Positions 26,818 through 37,029 are shown, numbered from the stretch's first letter. The stretch is 64,000 nt of DNA from an uncultured Erythrobacter sp. (GCA_947498065.1 CANMIS010000001.1:62001-126000); one strand, 5' to 3'. The notes: generated from the sequence alone by a model not told the origin. Numbers and translations: made by a program.

Positions 26818-27606
26818 ATGGCCAGCGCGCCTCAGCCGCAGCTTCCACTGTTTTACAAAGACCTGCTCCCGCTTAACAGCAAGGAGCACAAGGATTGGAA
26901 GGTAAAGCCTTTCGACGATGCGTCTTTCCTCGCCGAGTCTCACGCAATCCCGCTGACGGTTGACGAATTCGTCGATGCCCAGCGTTCTTATCCGATTGTG
27001 TTTACCGCTGGCGAAAACCCACTGCCGATTGCGCTGATGGGTCTTAACGAAGGCGTGAACACCTTCATCGGTGAAGACGGCAAGATGATGGCTGACAATT
27101 ACGTGCCAGCTTACGTACGCCGCTATCCCTTCATGCTCGCTAAATTGCAGGAAGGTTCAGAAGAACTTTCGCTCTGCTTCGACCCAAGTTCAGGCGTCGT
27201 TGGCGATCACAAAGAAGGCAATGAGCTGTTCGATGACAAGGGCGAATCCAGCGAATACACCAAGAGCGTGCTCGATTTCTGCAGCAAGTTCGAAGAGTCC
27301 GGCCAGCGCACCCGCGCTTTCCTGGAAGAGTTGAAAAAGCTCGACATTTTGATGGACGGCGAGATTGCGATCACCCGCAACGACATGCCTGACAATCCGT
27401 TTGTTTACCGCGGTTTCCGCATGGTTGACGAGAAGAAGCTGCGCGAATTGCCAGCGGACACTCTAGAGGCGCTGAACAAGAACGGCATGATCCTGCTGAT
27501 CCATGCTCACCTGTTCTCACTGAACCTGATGCGCACTCTGTTTGAGCGTCAAACCGCACAAGGCAAAATGCCAGAACCAACACCTGCGCCAGCTGCGGTC
27601 AACTGA
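26818..27606 (+). CDS. SapC family protein
   Basis: A 262-residue protein. It begins MASAPQPQLPLFYKDLLPLNSKEHK and has the features of SapC: SHAIPLTVDEFVDAQRSYPIVF (shown in part), NTFIGEDGKMMADNYVPAYVRRYPF, and a C-terminal LIHAHLFSLNLMRTL. SapC was first described next to S-layer genes in Campylobacter fetus, but its function in alphaproteobacteria is not known. It has no signal peptide. The codon use is even and less GC-biased than many neighbours, suggesting high expression. GGAGAAACCTC lies just before the start. A terminator hairpin and a small RNA gene follow. Confidence 0.85.
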   Translation: MASAPQPQLPLFYKDLLPLNSKEHKDWKVKPFDDASFLAESHAIPLTVDEFVDAQRSYPIVFTAGENPLPIALMGLNEGVNTFIGEDGKMMADNYVPAYVRRYPFMLAKLQEGSEELSLCFDPSSGVVGDHKEGNELFDDKGESSEYTKSVLDFCSKFEESGQRTRAFLEELKKLDILMDGEIAITRNDMPDNPFVYRGFRMVDEKKLRELPADTLEALNKNGMILLIHAHLFSLNLMRTLFERQTAQGKMPEPTPAPAAVN

Positions 27607-27640
27607 TCCGCATCACGCAGCTTCCTTAACGAAGCACTCA

Positions 27641-27687
27641 GGGCTTGGCCGGGGCTTGAACGAGCCCTTGCCAAGCCCTATTTATTT
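27641..27687 (+). terminator. terminator hairpin downstream of SapC gene
   Basis: GGGCTTGG (27641-27648) pairs with CCAAGCCC (27671-27678), followed by the T-rich TATTTATTT. The right half overlaps the promoter proposed for the small RNA, so termination of SapC and initiation of the small RNA use the same DNA. Confidence 0.6.
27656..27684 (+). promoter_or_regulatory. sigma-70-type promoter for small RNA
   Basis: A TTGAAC -35 element (27656-27661) and a TATTTA -10 element (27679-27684) are separated by exactly 17 bases. Initiation would be about 27691. No protein start follows, and a terminator lies about 100 bases downstream, which fits a stand-alone small RNA gene. Confidence 0.6.
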
Positions 27688-27690
27688 GGT

Positions 27691-27794
27691 GTCAGCAAGG
27701 TTGCCCTCATGACCGAGCTGACAGACCGCGCCATATGGCGCGATCCTCCCTGAACCTTGGCCACCTCGTGCAGTTTTGCACGGGGTGGTTTTTT
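27691..27794 (+). ncRNA. candidate trans-acting small RNA with CCUCCC loop
   Basis: About 104 nt between a good promoter (27656-27684) and a strong terminator. The 5' part can fold through GTCAGC/GCTGAC (27691-27696 region with 27717-27722). A perfect 16-base palindrome CGCGCCATATGGCGCG lies at 27727-27742. Then comes a single-stranded ATCCTCCCTGAACC, whose CCUCCC could pair with Shine-Dalgarno sequences. The RNA ends with the terminator hairpin. Two hairpins separated by a CCUCCC-containing linker is the architecture I recall for the alphaproteobacterial alpha-r8 (suhB/MmgR) family; membership is not certain. No protein frame fits. Confidence 0.6.
27761..27794 (+). terminator. rho-independent terminator of small RNA
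   Basis: A 12-base-pair stem (27761-27772 with 27777-27788, including G-U pairs) with a GTTT loop is followed by six T residues (27789-27794). It is the strongest intrinsic terminator on the plus strand of the window. Confidence 0.85.
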
Positions 27795-27843
27795 ATGTGG
27801 GATCAATTGGTTGGTGGCGAAAGCTCATGAGCCAGTGCCGCGC

Positions 27844-28800
27844 TTATTCGGCCGCTTGCGCAAAGCGTCCATCATCGCCCAGACGCGCCGTTTCCGCGCC
27901 CAGTTCTCGCACCAATCCGGCGAGCATTTTCGCCATTGGGCCTAGCCCGGCGCTGGGTTCCGCCATCCGGTCATCGAGATAGGTGGAACGGCACACTTCA
28001 ACCTGCACCGCATGGATACCGCGCGCCGGCGAAGATTGCCGGTCGAGCACAAATCCGCCCGCATAGGGCCGGTTGTGCGCCACGGAATAGCCCTGAGCCT
28101 CAAGAAAGCGGAACGCGCGGTCGATCAGGCCGCCATTGCAAGACGCGCCGAATCTGTCGCCCAGCACCACTTTGGGCGCCCGGGTTTGCGAATCCGAACG
28201 GCGCAACGGCGGCATGGAATGCAAATCGACCAGCAGGGCCGCGCCCCAGCGATCGCGAATCCGCTCCAATTCCTGAGTCAAAAACGCGTGGTAAGGCCGG
28301 TGAATATTGTCGATCCGCTGTTGCAGCTCGCGGCGCGGCAAGGCGCTGCGCCAAATCTCGCCAAATCCCGGCAAACGGCGCGGAACCAGGCCCAGCCCAC
28401 TGCGCGCGCGGCGATTCACCTGAGAATTGCGGACCATCGGTTTATCCTCGCCGATGATCATGCCCCAATCGACATCCTCGCGGCTGCGGTTGAGGTCCAG
28501 CATCGCGCGCGGCGCATGCGCCACCATCAATCCTGTGCCAGTTTGCTTTGCAATGCGGCTCGCCAGCAGATCGACATAGCGATCCTCCAACCGCAGGGCT
28601 GAAAGCTCTGGATCGCGCATTTCCGCGAGCACTTTTGAAGGATAGACTCGCCCGCCATGCGGCGCAGCGACGATAACCGGCAATGGCATGGAGCCGGGCG
28701 CAATAAAGCTGAACGCCGGGCCATGGGCATCGCCCGCGACCCTGCCGCCGCTTTCACGGCGCGAATCGTCCTGATTATGTTTGCTGAAAACCATAGCCAT
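27844..28800 (-). CDS. N-formylglutamate amidohydrolase
   Basis: A 318-residue zinc-hydrolase-like protein of the FGase family (HutG-type amidohydrolase), which frees glutamate from N-formylglutamate in histidine degradation and is also annotated beside cell-cycle genes in alphaproteobacteria. The motif VIVAAPHGGRVYP near residue 50 is the first conserved metal-site segment. EDRYVDLLAS, PRAMLDLNRSREDVDW, LVDLHSMPP and VQVEVCRSTYLDD are the other family blocks. The frame extends to 28890, adding a hydrophobic N-terminus without a Shine-Dalgarno site; I prefer MAMVFSKHNQ at 28800 as a cytoplasmic start but this is uncertain. It is divergent from cpdR. Confidence 0.85.
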   Translation of the reverse strand: MAMVFSKHNQDDSRRESGGRVAGDAHGPAFSFIAPGSMPLPVIVAAPHGGRVYPSKVLAEMRDPELSALRLEDRYVDLLASRIAKQTGTGLMVAHAPRAMLDLNRSREDVDWGMIIGEDKPMVRNSQVNRRARSGLGLVPRRLPGFGEIWRSALPRRELQQRIDNIHRPYHAFLTQELERIRDRWGAALLVDLHSMPPLRRSDSQTRAPKVVLGDRFGASCNGGLIDRAFRFLEAQGYSVAHNRPYAGGFVLDRQSSPARGIHAVQVEVCRSTYLDDRMAEPSAGLGPMAKMLAGLVRELGAETARLGDDGRFAQAAE

Positions 28801-28933
28801 AGGTTTGCTGCCTGCTTTCGCGGGCCAAGTCAAAAACATCCCAATTACAGTAAATGCGATGATCCATGTCTCAAAGCAGGGCAATCGCATCTTCGGCTAG
28901 GATTTCTTAAGCTCGCGGTGCTATTGGATTCGC

Positions 28934-29323
28934 ATGACGACAAACCCCTCCCCCAAGATCCTCCTCGCCGAGGATGAAGAAGCCATGCGCACCTACCTAG
29001 AGCGGGCATTGACCAATGCCGGATATGAGGTGTCGACGGTGGATCGGGGAACCGAGGCGGTCCCATTGCTCGAAAAAGAGCATTTTGACCTGCTTCTGTC
29101 AGATATTGTCATGCCGGAAATGGACGGGATTGAGCTGGCGCAGCGCTGCGCAGAGATCAGCCCGCGCACCAAGGTGATGTTTATCACTGGTTTTGCCGCC
29201 GTTACCCTCCGCGCAAGCCGCGAGCAGCCGCATGCCAAGGTGCTCTCCAAACCATTCCACCTGCGCGATCTCGTGCTTGAGGTGGAGCGCGTGTTTGAAG
29301 AGCAGCGCGAGGCAAGCCTCTAG
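28934..29323 (+). CDS. cpdR: CpdR-like response regulator
   Basis: A 129-residue stand-alone receiver domain. The phosphoacceptor is Asp57 in LLLSDIVMPEMDG; the acidic pocket is AEDEEA (Asp14 region), the switch Thr lies in MFITGFAA, and the conserved Lys in VLSKPF. In Caulobacter, unphosphorylated CpdR delivers ClpXP to the pole and primes degradation of CtrA; it is dephosphorylated or phosphorylated through CckA and ChpT. cckA lies 12 kb away in this window, but chpT and ctrA do not. The gene order with N-formylglutamate amidohydrolase on the opposite strand and a tRNA-Val following is, as I recall, common in sphingomonads. Confidence 0.88.
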   Translation: MTTNPSPKILLAEDEEAMRTYLERALTNAGYEVSTVDRGTEAVPLLEKEHFDLLLSDIVMPEMDGIELAQRCAEISPRTKVMFITGFAAVTLRASREQPHAKVLSKPFHLRDLVLEVERVFEEQREASL

Positions 29324-29420
29324 AATTTGGGCGCCCGTGCAAGCTAATGGCTTGCACGATTGAAAGAGCCGCGTTAATGCGCCGCTCCGCTATGAGCAAT
29401 CATGGCCAACCTGATGGTGC

Positions 29421-29495
29421 GGGCGTATAGCTCAGGGGTAGAGCACTGTATTGACATTGCAGGGGTCCCAAGTTCAAATCTTGGTACGCCCACCA
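29421..29495 (+). tRNA. tRNA-Val (anticodon GAC)
   Basis: A complete cloverleaf with CCA encoded. The acceptor stem is GGGCGTA (29421-29427) with TACGCCC, the D-stem is GCTC/GAGC, the anticodon stem CTGTA/TGCAG holds the loop TTGACAT (anticodon GAC, reading GUC and GUU), and the T-arm is CCAAG-TTCAAAT-CTTGG. Discriminator base A plus CCA ends at 29495. A terminator follows within 20 bases. Confidence 0.97.
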
Positions 29496-29512
29496 TCACG
29501 AAACTCACGAAG

Positions 29513-29537
29513 ACCCGCCTTTACCCGGCGGGTTTTT
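29513..29537 (+). terminator. terminator of tRNA-Val gene
   Basis: ACCCGCC (29513-29519) pairs with GGCGGGT (29527-29533), followed by TTTTT. It lies 18 bases past the tRNA 3' end. Confidence 0.8.
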
Positions 29538-29923
29538 GTTTGCGCGTTTGAGATTGGGTTTGTGCGGATTTATGGGCTGTAGAACTAGGCTTTGGCGCGG
29601 GCAGCAAACGCTTTCCTACTCACCGCGCTGCGCGATATAGCAACGCCCATGCTTCGCCCTCGCCACTCATCGATAAAGCCGATCAAACAGGCCGCGTGTG
29701 ATCGATTGGATTTTCGCGCTAAGACTGTGTTCCAGGCGTTCCAACTGTGCCTCACCTGCGACGAACCGATGGTGGCCGCGAATGGCGCGAAAACACCCAA
29801 AACAATGGCATTTGGGGGCATGCTGACGCTTGAGGGATGGGCAAAAGCTGCTAAGGCCTGCGGTCAGGGATTATCTAACACAATCCGAACACACGAAATC
29901 CAATGAAGGACGGGACACTTCCC
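29538..29923. other. gap between tRNA-Val and icd
   Basis: In these 386 bases I see overlapping frames on both strands (29592-29906 plus, from TTG; 29585-29821 minus), neither with a ribosome-binding site, a family feature or a convincing composition. The right end must hold the icd promoter and the GAAGGACGG ribosome-binding site. Nothing else is supported. Confidence 0.5.
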
Positions 29924-31144
29924 ATGCAAAAAATCCAGGTCAAGAACCCGGTCGTTGAACTCGACGGCGATGAAATGACAAAGATCATATGGCAATGGAT
30001 CCGTGAACGGCTGATCCTGCCGTATCTCGACGTTGACCTGAAGTATTACGATCTCTCGATTGAGAAGCGCGACGAAACCGACGACCAAATCACGGTCGAT
30101 GCGGCGAACGCGATCAAAGAACACGGCGTTGGCGTGAAATGCGCGACCATCACCCCTGATGAAGCCCGCGTTGAAGAGTTCAGCCTCAAGCAGATGTGGC
30201 GCTCGCCAAACGGCACGATTCGCAACATCCTCGGCGGTGTCGTCTTCCGTGAGCCAATCGTGATCGACAACGTGCCGCGTCTGGTCCCAGGCTGGACTGA
30301 TCCAATCGTGGTAGGTCGTCACGCCTTTGGTGACCAATACCGCGCAACCGACACGCTGATCCATGGTCCGGGCAAGCTGCGCCTCGTATTTGAAGGCGAA
30401 GACGGCCAGAATATCGATCTCGATGTCTATGAATTCCAGTCATCTGGCGTCGCCATGGCGATGTACAACTTGGATGACAGCATCCGCGACTTTGCGCGCG
30501 CCTGCATGAACTATGGCTTGGATCGCAAATGGCCGGTCTACCTCTCAACCAAGAACACCATCATGAAGAAGTATGATGGCCGTTTCAAAGACCTGTTCGA
30601 AGAAGTGTTCGAAGCCGAGTTCGCCGACAAGTTCAAAGAAGCGAACATCACCTATGAGCACCGTCTGATCGATGACATGGTCGCCTCTGCCCTGAAGTGG
30701 AGCGGCAAGTTCGTTTGGGCTTGTAAGAACTATGACGGCGACGTTCAGTCCGATACCGTGGCTCAAGGCTTCGGCTCGCTCGGTCTGATGACTTCTGTTC
30801 TGATGACCCCTGATGGCAAGACGGTGGAAGCGGAGGCCGCTCACGGCACCGTTACCCGTCACTTCCGCCAGCATGAGCAAGGCAAAGCGACCTCGACCAA
30901 CCCGATTGCATCGATCTTCGCATGGACGCGCGGCCTGATGTATCGCGGCAAGTTCGACGACACTCCAGAAGTTGTGAAGTTTGCTGAAACGCTTGAGCGG
31001 GTCTGCATCGAAACCGTCGAAAACGGTGCGATGACCAAGGATCTCGCGCTGCTCATCGGTCCAAGCCAGAATTGGCTAACCACTGAGCAGTTCTTCGAGG
31101 CGATCGTCACGAACCTAGAGAAGGAAATGGCGAACTGGTCGTAG
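29924..31144 (+). CDS. icd: isocitrate dehydrogenase, NADP-dependent, homodimeric eukaryotic-like type
   Basis: A 406-residue TCA-cycle enzyme that oxidises isocitrate to 2-oxoglutarate and CO2, making NADPH. The N-terminus [20 protein letters not shown] belongs to the type-II (mitochondrial/cytosolic-animal-like) subfamily found in alphaproteobacteria, unlike the E. coli enzyme. [13 protein letters not shown] carries the substrate-binding Ser and Arg residues; [11 protein letters not shown] holds the metal and catalytic residues; [14 protein letters not shown] is the NADP-binding signature. The frame has an upstream Met at 29903, but 29924 matches the family start. The codon bias is strong, as expected for an abundant enzyme. 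Confidence 0.96.
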   Translation: MQKIQVKNPVVELDGDEMTKIIWQWIRERLILPYLDVDLKYYDLSIEKRDETDDQITVDAANAIKEHGVGVKCATITPDEARVEEFSLKQMWRSPNGTIRNILGGVVFREPIVIDNVPRLVPGWTDPIVVGRHAFGDQYRATDTLIHGPGKLRLVFEGEDGQNIDLDVYEFQSSGVAMAMYNLDDSIRDFARACMNYGLDRKWPVYLSTKNTIMKKYDGRFKDLFEEVFEAEFADKFKEANITYEHRLIDDMVASALKWSGKFVWACKNYDGDVQSDTVAQGFGSLGLMTSVLMTPDGKTVEAEAAHGTVTRHFRQHEQGKATSTNPIASIFAWTRGLMYRGKFDDTPEVVKFAETLERVCIETVENGAMTKDLALLIGPSQNWLTTEQFFEAIVTNLEKEMANWS

Positions 31145-31216
31145 TTTCGATCTTGCTTGATACAGGAGCGGCGCAGATGGCTGGTGATGCCATAGCGCCG
31201 CTTCTGGCCTGCTGAC

Positions 31217-32980
31217 ATGGCGGGCGAACTCTCCCTATCACCGATAATGAAGGATGCTTTGGTCATCCTGGGCGCCGCTGGAATCGTCATTCCGGTCTTC
31301 GCCAGGTTCCGCATCACGCCGATCATTGGCTTCATCCTGATCGGAGTCTTGGTTGGCCCCTACGGCCTTGGCACGCTGGTCGAAGCCGTTCCCAGCCTAA
31401 GACACGTCACGATCTCAGACCCTGAGCGATTAACGCCCTTTGCTGACTTCGGCATCATCCTACTGCTGTTCGCAATCGGGCTGGAACTCTCGTTCAACCG
31501 CCTGTGGCAATTGCGAAAACTGGTCTTCGGCCTCGGCTCGCTTGAATTGCTGATCATCGGTTCTGCGTCCGCTGCGTTCTTCGGCTATGTCAGCGGAATG
31601 GACTGGACCGGAGCGCTCGCGCTGGGCTTCGCCCTCGCCTTCTCCTCCACCGCAATCGTGCTGCCGATATCTGGCACAAAGTCGCCGGTTGGCCGCGCGG
31701 CGCTGTCCATGCTGCTGTTCGAAGACATCATGATCGTGCCGATCGTTTTCATCCTCGGCGCCCTTGCTCCGCATGCCCAAGCCGAGGGTTGGAGCGGCCT
31801 CACCGACACGCTGTGGCAAGGCGGTCTACTCATCCTAGCGCTCCTGGTGATTGGCCGCTTCGCATTGCCACGCTTGTTCTCACAGGCCGCGCGCACCAAG
31901 AGCCCTGAGCTGTTCCTCGCCGCCTCCCTGCTGGTCGTCATCGGTGCCAGCCTCGCGACCTCAGCAGTGGGCCTTTCGCCCATCGTTGGTGCGCTGATCG
32001 CCGGCCTGCTGATCGCGGAGACCGAGTATCACGGCGAGGTTGAGAGCATTATGGAGCCCTTCAAGGGCCTCGCGCTCGGCGTGTTCCTGATCACCATCGG
32101 TATGAGCATCAACCTCGCCACGATTTGGCAAAACCTCGCAGAGATCATGCTCGCAGTGGTCGGCGTGCTGGTGTTCAAAGCCATCGTCACAGGCGTATTG
32201 CTGCGCCTGATGGGCGCGCGCAAGAGCACCGCAGCAGAAACCGGCGTGCTGATGGCCAGCCCCAGCGAGACGACACTGATCGTCTTGGCCGCCGCGACCA
32301 CTGCTCTGGTCGTCGACACAGAGACCGCGCAATTCTGGCAGATCGTCACCGCAATTGGCCTCACCATAACACCGCTGCTCGCCCGCCTTGGCCGGGTCAT
32401 CGCGCGCCGGGTGGAGCCGGTGCCTGAGCTCCCCGATGACGACGAGGACGAAGCGCGCACCATCATCATCGGCGCAGGCCGCGTAGGCCGTCTGATCGCG
32501 GACATGCTGGTGACGCACAATCAGCCCTACGTGACGCTCGATTCGGATCCGGACCTGATCGAACGCGCCGCGCGCGATGGCTACCGCTCCGCCTTTGGCG
32601 ATGCGGCGCGCGGCGATGCGCTCTCCCGGCTCGGGATTGAGAAGGCACCCGCAATCGTGCTGACAATGGACGAGCCTGTCCTGGCACAGCGCTTGGTCAC
32701 GAAGCTGCGCAAGAGCTATCCCGACTTGCTGATCGTCGCCCGCGCGCGCGACACCGATCACGCCGCCGCGCTGTACCGCGCTGGGGCCAGCCATGCGGTG
32801 CCGGAAAACCTGGAAAGCTCGCTGCAGCTATCGGAAGCCGTCCTAGTCGATATTGGCATCCCGATGGGCCCAGTCATCGCCTCTATCCATGAGAAGCGGG
32901 ACGAATTCCGTGAGCGTTTGGAGCGCGACGGCAAGCTATCCAGCAAGCCGCAATTGCGCACCTCAACCAGCGCGCCTTAG
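31217..32980 (+). CDS. monovalent cation:proton antiporter-2 (KefB/KefC-like) with RCK domain
   Basis: A 587-residue inner-membrane protein. The N-terminal 400 residues hold 12-13 hydrophobic helices, including the signature GFALAFSSTAIVLPI (about 136-150) and LLFEDIMIVPIVFIL, where Asp is a likely ion-binding residue. From about residue 410 there is a Rossmann RCK domain with the nucleotide-binding IIIGAGRVGRLIADML. KefB and KefC exchange K+ for H+ and are gated by glutathione; substrate and gating here are inferred from family only. No KefF/KefG-type ancillary subunit is adjacent. It lies downstream of icd on the same strand with 72 bases between. Confidence 0.9.
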   Translation: MAGELSLSPIMKDALVILGAAGIVIPVFARFRITPIIGFILIGVLVGPYGLGTLVEAVPSLRHVTISDPERLTPFADFGIILLLFAIGLELSFNRLWQLRKLVFGLGSLELLIIGSASAAFFGYVSGMDWTGALALGFALAFSSTAIVLPISGTKSPVGRAALSMLLFEDIMIVPIVFILGALAPHAQAEGWSGLTDTLWQGGLLILALLVIGRFALPRLFSQAARTKSPELFLAASLLVVIGASLATSAVGLSPIVGALIAGLLIAETEYHGEVESIMEPFKGLALGVFLITIGMSINLATIWQNLAEIMLAVVGVLVFKAIVTGVLLRLMGARKSTAAETGVLMASPSETTLIVLAAATTALVVDTETAQFWQIVTAIGLTITPLLARLGRVIARRVEPVPELPDDDEDEARTIIIGAGRVGRLIADMLVTHNQPYVTLDSDPDLIERAARDGYRSAFGDAARGDALSRLGIEKAPAIVLTMDEPVLAQRLVTKLRKSYPDLLIVARARDTDHAAALYRAGASHAVPENLESSLQLSEAVLVDIGIPMGPVIASIHEKRDEFRERLERDGKLSSKPQLRTSTSAP

Positions 32981-32987
32981 CCTTCGC

Positions 32988-35648
32988 CTACCCGGCGATA
33001 GCCGCTTTCACCGCCGCCAGAGCATCGCTCGCTTTGCTGCCATCGGGTCCGCCGCCCTGAGCCATGTCAGGCCGACCGCCTCCGCCCTTGCCGCCAAGCG
33101 CTTCTACACCAGCGCGCACCAGAGCCGTCGCGTCAAAACGCTCGGTCAAATCGTCGGTCACCGCCACCGCAATCGCGGCCCGGCCATCGTTGACAGCAAT
33201 CGCCGCTGCGACCCCGGAACCAAGGCGGCTCTTCGCTTCATCAAGTAGCGGGCGCAGCTCCTTGGGACTCAGGCCATCGAGCACCTGACCACTGAAGGTC
33301 ACACCGCCCACGTCTTCGTCTGCGGTCGCCGGGCCGTCACCACCTGAACCTCCTCCGCCCAGAGCCAGAGCCTTCTTCGCCTCGGCCAGTTCCTTCTCGA
33401 GCCTCTTGCGTTCATCGAGCAGCGCCGCGACCCGCGCAGGCACTTCTTCCGGCGTGGCGCGAATTGCGCTCGCTGCTGCCTTCAATGCTTCCTCACGTTC
33501 GACCAACCAATTGCGCGCAGCCTCGCCCGTCAATGCCTCGATCCGGCGGATGCCCGATGAAACGGCACTCTCAGAAATGATCCGGAACACGCCGATATCG
33601 CCAGTCGCCGAAACATGCGTTCCGCCGCACAGTTCTACCGAGAATGAACGACCTTCTGAACCCGTGCGACCCATCGAAAGCACGCGCACTTCCTCGCCGT
33701 ACTTTTCGCCAAACAGCGCCAAAGCGCCCGCTTCCACCGCATCATCCGGGCTCATCAACCGCGTGCCAACCGGCTCATTGGCTCTAATCTCAGCATTCAC
33801 TTCAGCCTCGATTACCGCGATGTCTTGCGCTTCCAATGGCTTCGGATGCGAGAAATCGAAGCGCAGCCGGTCTTCTGCGACCAGCGAGCCTTTCTGCGTC
33901 ACATGCCCGCCAAGCCGGTTGCGCAGCGCCGCGTGGACCAGGTGAGTGGCGGAGTGATTTGAGCGCACCTGCGCTCGCCGCACATCGTCCACTTCGAGGT
34001 GCACGTTGTCGCCAACCGACACTTCGCCGCCCGTTACCTCGATCTGATGCGCATGAAGGCGTCCCAGCGGTTTTGCTGTGTCCGAGACATTGGCAGCAAA
34101 TCCGCTCGGCGTGCTGATGCTGCCGGTGTCTCCGGTTTGCCCGCCGCTTTCGCCGTAGAACGGTGTCTGATTGGTCAATAAAACAGCGCTTTCGCCAGCT
34201 TTGACCGATTGAACCTCTGCACCGTCTTTTACGATCGCAACCACTGTCCCCTCGCCCGAGGTGGAATTGTAGCCGGTGAATTCTGTCGCGCCTTCACGCT
34301 CTGCGATGTCGAACCAAACCTCGCCCGAGGCCGCGTCGCCCGACCCTTTCCAAGCCGCGCGAGCCGCCGCCTTTTGGCGCTCCATGGCCGCTTCGAAACC
34401 TGCGCCATCAACGCCGATCCCGCGTGCGCGCAAGGCGTCTTCGGTGAGGTCATAGGGGAAGCCGTAGGTGTCGTAGAGTTTGAACGCGGTCTCGCCGTCG
34501 AGTTCGCCGCCCTCACTCATGGTACCCGTCGCTTCATCGAGCAGCTTTAGGCCCTTATCCAAAGTCTTGCGGAACTGCGTTTCCTCGCGTTCGAGCACTT
34601 CCTTAATCAAGGCCTGTCCGCGCGTGAGCTCTGGATAGGCCTGCCCCATCTCGGTCACCAGCGCCGGGACGAGCCGGTGCATCAAAGGCTCGCTCGCTCC
34701 GAGCAAATGAGCATGCCGCATCGCGCGGCGCATGATCCGGCGCAGGACATATCCGCGGCCTTCATTCGACGGCAGCACACCGTCCGCCATCAAGAAGCTG
34801 ACCGAACGCAAATGGTCCGCGATCACTCGGTGACTCGCGACCGCGTCGCTTTCGCTGCCCACGCCAGTGAGTTGCTGCGAGGCCGCGATCAGCGCTTTAA
34901 ACGTGTCGGTGTCGTAATTGTTGTGCACGCCCTGCATGACCGCGGCGATGCGTTCCAGTCCCATGCCGGTATCAATCGACGGGCTCGGCAGGTCAGTGCG
35001 CTCGCCGCTCGCCTTCTGGTCGAACTGCATAAAGACGAGATTCCAAATCTCGACAAAGCGGTCGCCGTCTTCATCCGGGCTACCCGGAGGGCCACCAGCG
35101 ATATGATCGCCGTGATCATAGAAAATTTCCGAACACGGACCGCACGGCCCAGTATCGCCCATTGACCAGAAATTGTCGTTGGTCGGGATGCGAATGATCC
35201 GTTCCTCTGGCAGGCCTGAGATCTTGCGCCACAGATCGAAAGCTTCGTCATCGGTGTGATAGACTGTCGCGGTGAGTTTCTCTGCGGGAAGGCTCCATTC
35301 CTTCGTCAGCAGTGTCCAGGCATTAAGGATCGCCTGCTCTTTGAAATAGTCGCCAAACGAGAAATTGCCGAGCATCTCAAAGAAGGTGTGATGCCGCGCA
35401 GTGTAGCCGACATTATCGAGGTCATTGTGCTTGCCGCCGGCACGAACGCATTTTTGCGAGGACGCGGCGCGCGGTGCAGGCGGCGTCTCTAAACCAGTGA
35501 ATGCGTTTTTGAACGGCACCATGCCCGCATTCACGAACATCAATGTCGGGTCATTATAGGGGACCAGCGGTGCACTGGGCACTTCAGCGTGGTCAGCATT
35601 CCCGAAGAAGTCGAGAAAAGAGCGGCGAATATCGTTTGTCGAAGTCAT
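32988..35648 (-). CDS. alaS: alanyl-tRNA synthetase
   Basis: An 886-residue class-II synthetase that charges tRNA-Ala and edits mischarged Ser and Gly. The catalytic core starts with the conserved [13 protein letters not shown] and NAGMVPFK; the editing domain has [11 protein letters not shown] (the HxxxH zinc motif) and CGGTHV; the C-terminal oligomerisation part is of DHHA1 type with the Gly-rich [12 protein letters not shown] two-Gly/Ser insert [10 protein letters not shown] lies in the linker before it. The start at 35648 ([10 protein letters not shown]) matches the family; a TTG seven codons upstream also exists. It is downstream of recA, with a terminator between them. Confidence 0.97.
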   Translation of the reverse strand: MTSTNDIRRSFLDFFGNADHAEVPSAPLVPYNDPTLMFVNAGMVPFKNAFTGLETPPAPRAASSQKCVRAGGKHNDLDNVGYTARHHTFFEMLGNFSFGDYFKEQAILNAWTLLTKEWSLPAEKLTATVYHTDDEAFDLWRKISGLPEERIIRIPTNDNFWSMGDTGPCGPCSEIFYDHGDHIAGGPPGSPDEDGDRFVEIWNLVFMQFDQKASGERTDLPSPSIDTGMGLERIAAVMQGVHNNYDTDTFKALIAASQQLTGVGSESDAVASHRVIADHLRSVSFLMADGVLPSNEGRGYVLRRIMRRAMRHAHLLGASEPLMHRLVPALVTEMGQAYPELTRGQALIKEVLEREETQFRKTLDKGLKLLDEATGTMSEGGELDGETAFKLYDTYGFPYDLTEDALRARGIGVDGAGFEAAMERQKAAARAAWKGSGDAASGEVWFDIAEREGATEFTGYNSTSGEGTVVAIVKDGAEVQSVKAGESAVLLTNQTPFYGESGGQTGDTGSISTPSGFAANVSDTAKPLGRLHAHQIEVTGGEVSVGDNVHLEVDDVRRAQVRSNHSATHLVHAALRNRLGGHVTQKGSLVAEDRLRFDFSHPKPLEAQDIAVIEAEVNAEIRANEPVGTRLMSPDDAVEAGALALFGEKYGEEVRVLSMGRTGSEGRSFSVELCGGTHVSATGDIGVFRIISESAVSSGIRRIEALTGEAARNWLVEREEALKAAASAIRATPEEVPARVAALLDERKRLEKELAEAKKALALGGGGSGGDGPATADEDVGGVTFSGQVLDGLSPKELRPLLDEAKSRLGSGVAAAIAVNDGRAAIAVAVTDDLTERFDATALVRAGVEALGGKGGGGRPDMAQGGGPDGSKASDALAAVKAAIAG

Positions 35649-35802
35649 TGCGGGAATGCAGTTAGGCAATCACGCGGTCAGCGACAAGCCACCGCGTGAT
35701 CAATGCACACTGAGTTCGCAATTCTTCATAAGTGCGGTGCTGCTTTATACGGGCCCGTATCAGGCGACTTTGCAGAGGCCAAGCGTAGAGCAGGCGCAGA
35801 AA

Positions 35803-35838
35803 AGCCGGCATCGCCAAGGGGGATGGCGCATGCCGGCT
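35803..35838 (-). terminator. terminator of recA
   Basis: AGCCGGCAT (35803-35811) pairs with ATGCCGGCT (35830-35838), extended inwards by CGCCA/TGGCG. On the minus strand the stem is followed by TTTTCT. It lies 40 bases after the recA stop; on the plus strand the tail TTCCGATTTT is weaker. Confidence 0.8.
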
Positions 35839-35878
35839 TTCCGATTTTCCGAATGCGATAACCGCACTCGCTTGAGGA

Positions 35879-36943
35879 TCAGTCGTCAGAGTCCGCGTCC
35901 GGCCCTGTCATCATCTCCTCGGCAACCTCGTCGGTGCGGCCGCGGATGGCGGCTTCCAACTGATTGCACATCTCTGTGTTCTCTTTGAGGAAGGTCTTGG
36001 CGTTTTCACGGCCCTGACCAATCCTCACACTGTCGTAAGAGAACCAGCTACCTGATTTTTCCACGAGGCCTGCCTTCACGCCGAGATCAAGTATCTCACC
36101 GATCTTGGAAATTCCTTCACCGTACATAATGTCGAATTCGACCTGCTTGAACGGCGGTGCGACTTTGTTCTTCACCACTTTAACGCGGGTCGAGTTGCCG
36201 ACCACTTCGTCGCGGTCCTTGATCTGGCCCGTGCGGCGAATGTCCAAGCGAACCGACGCGTAGAACTTGAGCGCGTTGCCGCCAGTCGTCGTCTCTGGGT
36301 TGCCGTACATAACGCCAATCTTCATCCGCAATTGGTTGATGAAGATGACCATACATTTGGAACGGTTGATCGACCCGGTCAGCTTGCGCAGCGATTGGGA
36401 CATCAGCCGCGCTTGAAGGCCGACGTGGGAGTCGCCCATTTCGCCTTCAATTTCTGCGCGGGGGACAAGCGCCGCGACCGAGTCGACCACCAGCACGTCA
36501 ATCGCATTGGAGCGAACCAACGTGTCAGTAATCTCAAGTGCCTGCTCGCCCGTATCAGGCTGAGAGACGATCAATTCATCAATGTCGACGCCGAGCTTGT
36601 TAGCGTAAACCGGATCGAGAGCGTGCTCTGCATCGACAAAAGCCGCCGTACCGCCAGCCTTCTGAGCCTCTGCAATCACATGCAGTGCCAGGGTCGTCTT
36701 GCCCGAGCTTTCCGGCCCGTACACTTCAATGACGCGCCCCTTTGGAAGCCCGCCAATACCAAGCGCGATATCCAATCCAAGCGAACCAGTTGGAATGGAT
36801 TCGATATTCATTGCTTCGCGAGAGCCCAGCTTCATTGCTGAGCCTTTACCGAAAGCGCGATCTATTTGCGCAAGTGCAGCGTCGAGCGCTTTTTGACGGT
36901 CCACGGTCTTTCCTTTTTCTACCAATTTCAGACTTGCAGACAT
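35879..36943 (-). CDS. recA: recombinase A
   Basis: A 354-residue protein that forms filaments on single-stranded DNA, carries out strand exchange and triggers LexA self-cleavage. The Walker A motif GPESSGKTT is at residues 76-84; the core includes [26 protein letters not shown], the L2 loop ([22 protein letters not shown], shown in part) and the C-terminal acidic tail ending DADSDD. The start at [11 protein letters not shown] is family-like; AAGGAGG (as CCTCCTT) lies seven bases upstream. Transcription is from the SOS box promoter region at 37030-37044. Confidence 0.98.
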   Translation of the reverse strand: MSASLKLVEKGKTVDRQKALDAALAQIDRAFGKGSAMKLGSREAMNIESIPTGSLGLDIALGIGGLPKGRVIEVYGPESSGKTTLALHVIAEAQKAGGTAAFVDAEHALDPVYANKLGVDIDELIVSQPDTGEQALEITDTLVRSNAIDVLVVDSVAALVPRAEIEGEMGDSHVGLQARLMSQSLRKLTGSINRSKCMVIFINQLRMKIGVMYGNPETTTGGNALKFYASVRLDIRRTGQIKDRDEVVGNSTRVKVVKNKVAPPFKQVEFDIMYGEGISKIGEILDLGVKAGLVEKSGSWFSYDSVRIGQGRENAKTFLKENTEMCNQLEAAIRGRTDEVAEEMMTGPDADSDD

Positions 36944-37029
36944 CGCATGGCCTCCTTGACTTGCCTAGGGCCGACAAATTGTTATCGACCACCCTTGTAG
37001 AGAAAGCTTGTACCCACTTTGTTCCATAA

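Noticed and set aside
29585..29906. Overlapping 78- and 104-codon frames between tRNA-Val and icd
   Set aside because: No ribosome-binding site, the plus frame begins with TTG, the two overlap each other on opposite strands, and neither product has recognisable features.
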